A program made the position numbers and the translations under genes. This document shows, piece by piece, positions 54,874 through 63,490 of a DNA stretch of 64,000 bases. Under the pieces are notes generated by a model. It was not told the DNA's origin, made no database searches, and worked only from the letters and a program-made list of their open reading frames with translations. Numbering within the stretch: position 1 is the stretch's first letter; each line of letters opens with the position of its first letter. This DNA comes from Clusia tigrina (taxonomy: Eukaryota; Arthropoda; Insecta; Diptera; Clusiidae): positions 434,001-498,000 of the forward strand of contig CAKKTE020000347.1 of NCBI GenBank assembly GCA_920105625.2, written 5' to 3'.

Positions 54874-56578
54874 TAACATACAAATGCTTGTAACTTTTTA
54901 CTGGAGCGTCATAAAACCTTGAAATTTTGTAACAATAAAGACCTCGAGCCTCTTGTCAATTTAAGCTGTCGCTCAAAACTATGCTACCCTTGGGTCCCAA
55001 ATCAAACAATGATAAAACTTTAAATGGCCCTAACTTCTATACGGTACGTCCTACACCTATCAAAGTTTACAACATACAAATGCTTGTAACTTTTTACTGG
55101 AGCGTCATAAAACCTTGAAATTTTGTAACAATAAAGTACTCGAGCCTCTTGTCAATTTAAGCTATCGCACAAACCTATGCTACCCTTGAGTCCCAAATCA
55201 AACACTGCTAAAATTTCAAATGGCCCTAACTTCTATACGGTACGTCCTACACCTATCAAAGTTTGCAACATACAAATGCTTGTAACTTTTTATTGGAGAG
55301 TCATAAAACCTTGAAATTTTGTAACAATAAAGTACTCGAGCGTCTTGCCAATTTAAGCTATCGCTCAAAGCTATGCTGCCCTTGAGTCCCAAATCAAACA
55401 CTGATAAAACTTCAAATGGCCCTAACTTCTATACGGTACGTCCTACACCTATCAAAGTATGTAACATTCAAATGCTTGTAACTTTTTACTGGAGCGTCAT
55501 AAAACCTTGAAATTTTGTAACAATAAAGTACTCGAGCCTCTTGTCAATTTAAGCTATCGCTCAAAGCTATGCTAACCTTGAGTTCCAAATCAAACACTTA
55601 TAAAACTTCAAATAGCCCTAACTTCTATACGGTACGTCCTACACCTATCAAAGTTGGCAACATACAAATGCTTGTAACTTTTTACTGGAGCGTCATAAAA
55701 CCTTGAAATTTTGTAACAATAATGTACCCGAGCCTTTTGTCAATTTAAGCTATCGCTCAAAGCTATGCTACCCTTGAGTCCCAAATCAAACACTGATAAA
55801 ATTTCAAATGGCCCTAACTTCTATACGGTACGTCCTACAGCTATCCAAGTTTGCAACATACAAATGCTTGTAACTTCTTACTGGATAAAGCGTTATAAAG
55901 CCTTGAAATTTTGTAACAATAAACACCTCGAGCCTCTTGTCAATTTAACCTATCGCTCAAAGCTATGCTACCCTTGAGTCCCAAATCGAACAATGATAAA
56001 ACTTCAAATGGCCCTAACTTCTGTACGGTACGTCGTACACCTATCAAAGTTTGCAACATACAAATGCTTGTAACTTTTTACTGGAGCGTCATAAAACCTT
56101 GGAATTTTGTAACAATAAAGACCTCGAGCCTCTTGTCAATTTAAGCTGTCGCTCAAAGCTATGCTACCCTTGGGTCCCAAGTCAAACAATGATAAAACTT
56201 TAAATGGCCGTAACTTCTATACGGTACGTCCTACACCTATCAAAGTTTGCAACATACAAATGCTTGTAACTTTTTACTGGAGCGTCATAAAGCCTTGAAA
56301 TTTTGTAACAATATAGTACTCGAGCCTCTTGTCAATTTAAGATATCGCACAAAGCTATGCTACCCTTGAGTCCCAAATCAAACACTGCTAAAATTTCAAA
56401 TGGCCCTAACTTTTATACGGTACATCCTACACCTATCAAAGTTTGCAACATACAAATGCTAGTAACTTTTTACTGGAGCGTCATAAAATCTTGAAATTTT
56501 GTAACAATAAAGTACTCGAGCCTCTTGTCAATTTAAGCTATCGCTCAAAGCTATGCTACCCTTGAGTAACAAATCAAA
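54874..56578. repeat. Segmental duplication, 5688-bp offset, copy 2 (right part)
   Basis: It continues the match to 49186-50890. The 4-bp insertion ACTGGATAAAGCG recurs near 55882. Private changes include TACCCGAGCC near 55725 and GATATCGCAC near 56341 (GATATCGGAC in copy 1). It ends about 145 bp before the LINE insertion. Confidence 0.82.
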
Positions 56579-56720
56579 CACTGATAAAACTTCAAATGGC
56601 CCTAACTTCTGTACGGTACGTCCTACACCTATCAAAGTTTGCAACATACAAATGCTTCTAACTTTTTACAGGAGCGTCATAAAACCTTGAAATTTTGTAA
56701 CAATACAGACCTCGAGCCTC

Positions 56721-56724
56721 TTGT
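56721..56724. repeat. Possible LINE target-site duplication, left copy (TTGT)
   Basis: The satellite reads CTCGAGCCTCTTGT up to the tail. TTGT is present again at 58730-58733, where the satellite resumes as TTGTCAATGTAAGC. A 4-bp match is short enough to be chance. The tail end is also T-rich, so the left boundary is uncertain by a base or two. Confidence 0.45.
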
Positions 56725-56783
56725 TTTTTATTTATTTTATTTATTATTTATTATTTTTATTATTTATTATTATTTATTTATTA
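56725..56783 (-). repeat. LINE 3' tail of TAA/TAAA-type repeats
   Basis: On the plus strand this is a run of TTTAT, TTAT and TTATT units. On the element's own strand it reads as irregular TAA/TAAA repeats ending in a short A run, which directly abuts the satellite at 56724. Its position at the 3' end of the minus-strand element fits a LINE tail formed or extended during target-primed synthesis. A degenerate poly(A) is an alternative reading. Confidence 0.85.
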
Positions 56784-57000
56784 CAATACAATATTACAAT
56801 AACAATTATATCATAAGTAATTTAATAATAATGTTAAGCCTGCATTCTGTAATTCTCAAGGAACTAGAAGCGAATGCAGTTTTTTAAACCAAGTATATAA
56901 TCTACATGGGGTCATTCAAGATAAATTAAGATACTAATTTTATTATACGAGTAGGAAATTTTAATTTAAAGTTGACAAAAGAACCCTATGTATTTAGTTA
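56784..57000 (-). other. LINE 3' untranslated region
   Basis: This is AT-rich non-satellite DNA between the inferred end of the RT frame and the repeat tail. It contains no open frame of note. It holds a perfect 8-bp inverted repeat forming a candidate stem-loop (annotated separately). Confidence 0.75.
56840..56879 (-). other. Candidate 3' stem-loop of the LINE RNA
   Basis: CTGCATTC (56840-56847) and GAATGCAG (56872-56879) are perfect inverted repeats. Inside the loop TTCT (56853-56856) can pair with AGAA (56866-56869), giving a two-part hairpin about 55 bp from the tail. In CR1/L2-type elements a 3' hairpin is recognised by the RT. That role here is inference. Confidence 0.55.
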
Positions 57001-57180
57001 TTAGATAGTTATATTAAGTAGACAATAGACATCTTGATAGGACAAATCAAAAAGCCACGACTTCATCTGTTTTAAAAAAGCAAATTTATTCCGAAGGCAC
57101 CTTATGTTGTTTGGAAGGCAGTTGAACAGCCTGGGGGCTATAGACGTATAAAACAATAAAAAGTGTTGCACGCTTGTGGC
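57001..57180 (-). pseudogene. LINE reverse transcriptase, C-terminal end in a shifted frame
   Basis: In a different minus-strand frame, sixty codons from 57180 to a TAA at 57001-57003 are open and read APRLFNCLPNNIR near the middle. This is the characteristic segment near the C-terminus of Jockey/CR1-type RTs (LFNxLPxxIR), followed by a FLKQMKSWL-like end. The larger RT frame stops at 57138 inside this segment. A small indel somewhere around 57140-57190 must therefore have moved the frame. Translation was done by hand; the exact indel site cannot be fixed without a related element. Confidence 0.75.
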
Positions 57181-58277
57181 GGAACTTGAACCATATTAAG
57201 GTGATTTATTCTTAAGTTATAATTTGAGTAACATCTATATGTCAGATAGCCGGACCCAATAAAAAATATTTTCAGAACTTTATAAAAATACAAATGCTTC
57301 ACAGGCAATATATTGAGTTGTTTAAATAGTGGTAGACTACCTTCAATCCGATTGCTTTTACATATAATGCGAATGACATGTTTTTGAGCAGTTAGTAGGG
57401 GATTAACTTTATTAATATGCGTACCTCCCCAACATGCCAGACCGTATTCTAATTTTGAATGGAAAATGCCATAGTAAATACTAGTCAGCAATTTTTCGGA
57501 ACAACAATTTTTTAAATGATACATCTGCCTGGTTGCTGTGATTAAATATTTCTTCAGAGCAGTTGTGTGATCAGTCCAATTCATTTTCCAATCAATTATT
57601 AACCCAAGATATTTAAAACTTTTAACACAGTCAATACGAAAGCAATTTGAGGAACAAGAACCGGATTCAACATAAGTGTGGATGTTATTTTGTGAACCAC
57701 AAATATCTTTACAAACAGAGTACTTTTTACAGTTTGCGCAGTGAAACATGAAATTGTCAAGTTCAAGTTCTTTTCCACCAACATGAAAAAGCATGATTTT
57801 AGTTTTGTCACTAAGAACCAACTTGTGAGTTGTGAACCAACGCCTTAAGATTTCCAGATCGCTATTTAATGCAACAATAAAGTTAAACACTGTATCACAG
57901 GAATATGTACAAGCCATATCATCTGCAAATGCGATCGTCTCACTAGAGAATTTTTGCGAGAAGAGTGAATTTATAAATATCAAAAACAAAATCGGACCAA
58001 GTACTGAACCTTGAGGAACACCAATGTTAACGTCTCTATAGGAACTGAGATGATTGCATATTTTCACTCTTTGAGCTCTGCTTGACAGATATGAAGAAAA
58101 CCATTCATTAGTATTGCTTCTAAAACCGCATCTATACAATTTATTTAGCAGAATTTTGTGATCCACCGTATCAAAAGCCTTTGTCATATCAATATATAGA
58201 GCTGCTGAAATCTTTTTGTGATTTAAACTTGAATAAATATTGGAACAAAAATTTAAGAGAGCATCTTCAGTGGACAT
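57138..58277 (-). pseudogene. LINE reverse transcriptase, palm and thumb (379 codons)
   Basis: It encodes the catalytic core of a LINE RT, which copies its RNA into a nicked chromosomal target. Counting from the first ATG (58277), residues 27-40 carry motif A (LYIDMTKAFDTVDH, catalytic D30), 86-95 motif B (GVPQGSVLGP) and 117-120 motif C (FADD, catalytic D119 and D120). The following block HKLVLSDKTKIM is at 151-162, and FKYLGLIID is at 221-229. The thumb-like part includes LEYGLACWGG (277-286) and LPLFKQLNILPVKHLY. Residues 180-217 are unusually cysteine-rich. The ATG is not a true start, since the frame is open upstream to the stop at 58317. The last residues (CNTFYCFIRL) end early because of a frame change. 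All three catalytic aspartates are present, yet the element cannot make a full protein. Confidence 0.9.
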
Positions 58278-58316
58278 ACCAGATCTAAAACCAAATTGAT
58301 TGCTATTAAAAAAATT

Positions 58317-58730
58317 TTATTTATTTAAAAAGTTCAGCATTCTTGTTTTGACAGCTTTTTCAAAGATTTTGGAAAAGGTTGAAAGAATGGAGATTGGTCT
58401 GTAATTATTAAGAATGCATTTATCTCCCTTTTTAAAAAGGGAAATTACTTCTGCCCTTTTTAGACACTCCGGGAAAATGCCTGCCTCGATACTTTTATTG
58501 AATAAATGACTCAGAACATCTACAATATTAAACACTATTTTTTTAATAAATGTGCTAGAGAAACTGTTTTCAGTACAAGAATTTGAACCCTTCAAAGACA
58601 TAATAATTTTGTAAAGCTCTAAGGACGATGTGGGCTCAAAAAAGAAAGTGTTATTAAGATAATTCTCCTTATCCAAACAATTACAAGAAATACTCTGCAA
58701 GCCATTGTCAGAAACCACAGCTCTTCCAAT
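58317..58730 (-). pseudogene. LINE reverse transcriptase, N-terminal fragment (ends at a premature stop)
   Basis: This open stretch of about 137 codons encodes the region before and at the start of the RT fingers. FPECLKRAEVISLFKKGDK is followed by NYRPISILSTFSKIFEKAV (NYRPIS at 58389-58406), the first conserved RT block of LINEs. The frame runs unbroken from the satellite junction, so there is no native start: the codons just upstream are satellite sequence. It ends with TAA at 58317-58319. The reading frame then continues in phase for 13 codons into the next fragment (those codons include NQFGFRSG, a usual RT motif), so the TAA is a nonsense mutation within one former protein and not a real gene end. 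Confidence 0.88.
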
Positions 58731-58733
58731 TGT
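58730..58733. repeat. Possible LINE target-site duplication, right copy (TTGT)
   Basis: It is the partner of 56721-56724. The satellite continues from here at consensus position 11, the same point where it broke on the left. The insertion therefore removed no recognisable satellite sequence. Confidence 0.45.
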
Positions 58734-60849
58734 CAATGTAAGCTGTCGCTCAAAGCTATGCTACCCTTGGGTCCCAAATCAAACAATGATAAAACTTCAA
58801 ATGGCCCTAACTTCTATACGGTACGTCCTACACCTATCAAAGTTTGCAACATACAAATGCTAGTAACTTTTTACTGGAGCGTCATAAAACCTTGAAATTT
58901 TGTAACAATAAAGACCTCGAGCCTCTTGTCAATTTAGCCTATCGCTCAAAGCTAAGCTTGAGTCCCAAATCAGACACTGATAAAACTTCAAATGGCCCTA
59001 ACTTCTATACGGTACGTCCTACACCTATCAAAGTATGTAACATACAAATGCTTCTAACTTTTTACTGGAGCGTCATAAAACCTTGAAATTTTGTAACAAT
59101 AAAGTACTCGAGCCTCTTGTCAATTTAATCTATCGCTCAAAGCTATGCTAACCTTGAGTCCCAAATCAAAAACTTATAAAACTTCAAATGGCCCTAACTT
59201 CTATACGGTACGTCCTACACCTATCAAAGTTGGCAACATACAAATGCTTGTAACTTTTTACTGGAGCGTCATAAAACCTTGAAATTTTGTAACAATAAAT
59301 TACTCGAGCCTCTTGTCAATTTAACCTATCGCTCAAAGCTATGCTACCCTTGAGTCCCAAATCGAACAATGATAAAACTTCAAATTGCCCTAACTTCTAT
59401 ACGGTACGTCCTACACCTATCAAAGTTTGCAACATACAAATGCTTCTAACTTTTTACAGGAGCGTCATAAAACCTTGAAATTTTGTAACAATAAAGTACT
59501 CGAGCCTCTTCTCAATTTAAGCTATCGCTCAAAGATATCCTACCCTTGAGTCCCAAATCAAACACTGATAAAACTTCAAATGGCCGTAACTTCTATACGG
59601 TACGTCCTACACCTATCAAAGTTTGCAACATACAAATGCTTGTAACTTTTTACTCGAGCGTCATAAAACCTTGAAATTTTGTAACAATATAGTACTCGAT
59701 CCTCTTGTCAAGTTAAGCTATCGCACAAAGCTATGCTACCCTTGAGTCCCAAATCAAATACTGATAAAACTTCAAATGGCCGTAACTTCTATACGGTACG
59801 TCCTACACCTATCAAAGTTTGCAACATACAAATGCTTGTAACTTTTTACTAGAGCGTCATAAAAACTTGAAATTTTGTAACAATATAGTACTCGAGCCTC
59901 TTGTCAATTTAAGCTATCGCTCAAAGCTATGCTAGCCTTGAGTCCCAAACAAACACTGCTAAAATTTCAAATGGCCCTAACTTCTATACGGTATGTCCTA
60001 CAGCTATCAAAGTTTGCAACATACAAATGCTTGTAACTTTTTACTGGAGTGTTATAAAACCTTGAAATTTTGTAACAATAAAGACCTCGAGCCTCTTGTC
60101 ATTTAACCTATCGCTCAAAGCTATGCTACCCTTGAGTCCCAAATCTCACAATGATAAAACTTCAAACGGCCCTAACTTCTATACGGTACGTCCTACACCT
60201 ATCAAAGTTTGCAACATACAAATGCTTGTAACTTTTTACTGTTGCGTCATAAAACCTTGAAATTTTGTAACAATAAAGTACTCGAGCCTCTTCTCAATTT
60301 AAGCTATCGCTCAAAGCTATGCTACCCTTGAGTCCCAAATCAAACACTGATAAAACTTCAAATGGCCGTAACTTCTACACGGTACGTCCTACACCTATCA
60401 AAGTGTGCAACATACAAATGCTTGTAACTTTTTACTGGAGCGTCATAAAACCTTGAAATTTTGTAACAATATAGTACTCGCGCCTCTTGTCAATTTAAGC
60501 TATCGAAAAAAGCTATGCTGCCCTTGAGTCCCAAATCAAACACTGCTAAAATTTCAAATGGCCCTAACTTCTATACGGTACGTCCTACACCTATCAAAGT
60601 TTGCAACATACAAATGCTTGTAACTTTTTACTGAAGCGTCATAAAACCTTGAAATTTTGTAACAATAAAGTACTCGAGCCTCTTGTCAATTTAACCTATC
60701 GCTCAAAGCTTTGCTACCCTTGAGTCCCAAATCAAACACTGATAAAACTTCAAATGGCCCTAACTTCTATACGGTACGTCCTAAACCTATCAAAGTTTGC
60801 AACATACAAATGCTTGTAACTTTTTATTGGAGCGTCGTAAAACCTTGAA

Positions 60850-61150
60850 ATTTTGTAACAATAAAGTACTCGAGCATCTTGCCAATTTTAGCTATCGCTC
60901 AAAGCTATGCTACCCTTGAGTCCCAAATCAAACGCTGATAAAACTTCAAATGGCCCTAACTTCTATACGGTACGTCCTACACCTATCAAAGTATGTAACA
61001 TACAAATGCTTGTAACTTTTTACTGGAGCGTCAAAAAACCTTGAAATTTTGTAACAATAAAGTACTCGAGCCTCTTGTCAATTTAAGCTATCGCTCAAAG
61101 CTATGCTAACCTTGAGTCCCAAATCAAACACTTATAAAACTTCAAATGGC
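60850..61150. repeat. Right-array higher-order repeat, about 2350-bp offset, copy 1
   Basis: CGAGCATCTTGCCAATTTTAGC (split here as CGAGCATCTTGCC and AATTTTAGC) at 60871 is followed by a GTATGTAACATAC monomer with GGAGCGTCAAAAAACC. The same series recurs at 63200-63490. The offset is about 12 monomers (2340-2350 bp). Confidence 0.72.
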
Positions 61151-63199
61151 CCTAACTTCTATACGGTACGTCCTACACCTATCAAAGTTTGCAACATACA
61201 AATGCTTGTAACTTTTTACTCGAGCGTCATAAAACCTTGAAATTTTCTAACAATATAGTACTCGAGCCTCTTGTCAATCTAAGCTATCGCACAAAGCTAG
61301 CTACCCTTGAGTTCCAAATCAAACACTGCTAAAATTTCAAATAGCCCTAACTTCTATACGGTACTTCCTACACCTATCAAAGTTTGCAACATACAAATGC
61401 TAGTAACTTTTTACTGGAGCGTCATAAAATCTTGAAATTTTGTAACAATAAAGTACACGAGCCTCTTGTCAATTTAAGCTATCGCTCAAAGCTATGCTAC
61501 CCTTGAGTCCCAAATCAAACACTGATAAAACTTCAAATGGCCCTAACTTCTGTACGGTATGTCCTAAACCTATCAAAGTTTGCAACATACAAATGCTTGT
61601 AACTTTTTACTGGAGCGTCATAAAACCTTGAAATTTTGTAGCAATAAAGTACTCGAGCCTCTTGTCAATTTAAGCTATCGCTCAAAGCTATGCTACCCTT
61701 GAGTCCCAAATCAAACACTGATAAAATTTCAAATGGCCCTAACTTCTATACGGTATGTCCTACAGCTATCAAAGTTTGCAACATACAAATGCTTGTAACT
61801 TTTTACTGGAGTGTTATAAAACCTTGAAATTTTGTAACAATAAAGACCTCGAGCCTCTTGTCAATTTAACCTATCGCTCAAAGCTATGCTACCCTTGAGT
61901 CCCAAATCGAACAATGATAAAACTTCAAATGGCCCTAACTTCTATACGGTACGTCCTACACCTATCAAAGTTTGCAACATACAAATGCTTGTAACTTTTT
62001 ACTGGAGCGTCATAAAACCTTGAAATTTTGTAACAATAAAGTACTCGAGCCTCTTCTCAATTTAAGCTATCGCTCAAAGCTATGCTACCCTTGAGTCCCA
62101 AATCAAACACTTATAAAACTTCAAATGACCCTAACTTCTATACGGTACGTCCTAAACCTATCAAAGTTTGCAACATACAAATGCTTGTAACTTTTTATTG
62201 GAGCGTCATAAAACCTTGAAATTTTGTAACAATAAAGTACTTGAGCATCTTGCCAATTTTAGCTATCGCTCAAAGCTATGCTACCCTTGAGTCTCAAATC
62301 AAACACTGATAAAACTTCAAATGGCCCTAACTTCTATACGGTACGTCCTACACCTATCAAAGTATGTAACATACAAATGCTTGTAACTTTTTACTGGAGC
62401 GTCATAAAACCTTGAAATTTTGAAACAATAAAGTACTCGAGCCTCTTCTCAATTTAAGCTATCTCTCAAAGCTATGCTACCGTTGAGTCCCAAATCAAAC
62501 ACTGATAAAATTTTAAATGGCCGTAACTTCTATACGGTACGTCCTACACCTATCAAAGTTGGCAACATACAAATGCTTGTAACTTTTTACTCGAGCGTCA
62601 TAAAACCTTGAAATTTTGTAACAATATAGTACTCGAGCCTCTTGTCAGTCTAAGCTATCGCACAAAGCTAGCTACCCTTGAGTCCCAAATCAAACACTGC
62701 TAAAATTTCAAATGGCCCTAACTTCTATACGGTACGTCCTACACCTATCAAAGTTTGCAACATACAAATGCTTGTAACTTTTTACTGGAGCGTCATAAAA
62801 CCTTGAAATTTTGTAGCAATAAAGTACTCGAGCCTCTTGTCAATTTAACCTATCGCTCAAAACTATGCTACCCTTGAGTCCCAAATCGAACAATGATATA
62901 ACTTCAAATGGCCCTAACTTCTATACGGTACGTCCTACACCTATCAAAGTTTGCAACATACAAATGCTTGTAACTTTTTACTGGAGCGTCATAAAACCTT
63001 GAAATTTTGTAACAATAAAGTACTCGAGCCTCTTCTCAATTTAAGCTATCGCTCAAAGCTATGCTACCCTTGAGTCCCAAATCAAACACTTATAAATCTT
63101 CAAATGGCCCTAAATTCTATACGGTACGTCCTAAACCTATCAAAGTTTGCAACATACAAATGCATGTAACTTTTTATTGGAGCGTCATAAAACCTTGAA

Positions 63200-63490
63200 A
63201 TTTTGTAACAATAAAGTACTCGAGCATCTTGCCAATTTTAGCTATCGCTCAAAGCTATGCTACCCTTGAGTCCCAAATCAAACACTGATAAAACTTCAAA
63301 TGGCCCTAACTTCTATACGGTACGTCCTACACCTATCAAAGTATGTAACATACAAATGCTTGTAACTTTTTACTGGAGCGTCAAAAAACCTTGAAATTTT
63401 GTAACAATAAAGTACTCGAGCCTCTTGTCAATTTAAGCTATCGCTCAAAGCTATGCTAACCTTGAGTCCCAAATCAAACACTTATAAAAC
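63200..63490. repeat. Right-array higher-order repeat, about 2350-bp offset, copy 2
   Basis: This is the partner of 60850-61150. A related monomer with GAGCATCTTGCC also sits at 62243, about 1371 bp after the first. The same 1371-bp step separates the two AAAGCTAGCTACCC monomers (61294 and 62665), so a seven-monomer period is present too. Confidence 0.7.

Larger units (their letters stand above)
1..56724 (+). repeat. Left satellite array, 196-bp monomers in tandem
   Basis: Head-to-tail copies of one 196-bp unit fill this stretch with no other sequence between them. The recurring landmarks, in order from the XhoI site, are CTCGAGCC (position 1), AAGCTATCGCTCAAAGC (21), CCCTTGAGTCCCAAATC (45), AAATGGCCCTAACTTC (80), ACGGTACGTCC (99), CCTATCAAAG (114), AACATACAAATGC (129), GGAGCGTCATAAAACC (157) and TTGTAACAATAAAGTA (181). 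All monomers I read lie in the same orientation. Copies differ by substitutions and small indels at recurring diagnostic positions: 4 or 5 bases near 28-32, the stretch 69-76, position 88, and position 157, where G to C creates a second CTCGAG. The window starts inside a monomer, so the array continues to the left. Most monomers carry AATAAA on the plus strand near position 188. I see no protein gene or RNA gene here. The family name is unknown to me. Confidence 0.98.
56725..58729 (-). mobile_element. 5'-truncated non-LTR retrotransposon (LINE, Jockey/CR1-like) in the satellite
   Basis: This is the only non-satellite DNA in the window. In minus-strand order it holds a reverse transcriptase reading frame (58730 to about 57001), a short 3' UTR with a stem-loop, and a tail of TAA/TAAA-type repeats. 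ORF1 and the endonuclease domain expected upstream in this family are absent, so the element is 5'-truncated, as is usual for target-primed reverse transcription. I see no RNase H domain downstream. TTGT stands on both sides (56721-56724 and 58730-58733), so any target-site duplication is about 4 bp, or the overlap is chance. The assignment to the Jockey/CR1 group rests on RT motif wording only. One in-frame stop and one frame change make it inactive. Confidence 0.93.

Noticed and set aside
5801..55401. Recurrent 61-codon minus-strand open frames (for example 8539-8724, 55216-55401) encoding look-alike peptides with YCYKISRFYDA
   Set aside because: They repeat with the satellite period, start at GTG (from AAACAC) and not ATG, fill almost one monomer and end at the same TGA. 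They are the monomer read backwards, with no sign of selection on codons.
56639..56887. 82-codon plus-strand open frame crossing the satellite/LINE junction
   Set aside because: It begins in the monomer and runs antisense through the LINE tail; it is a chance frame.
57599..58014. Open frames of 60-70 codons on either strand within the LINE (57599-57811 and 57832-58014)
   Set aside because: They overlap the RT core in other frames and have no recognisable content.
58721..58737. Longer target-site duplication using CTCTTCCAATTGTCAAT on the right
   Set aside because: CTCTT followed by CCAAT resembles the satellite CTCTTGTCAAT only loosely, and those bases also fit the RT reading frame; only TTGT can be supported.
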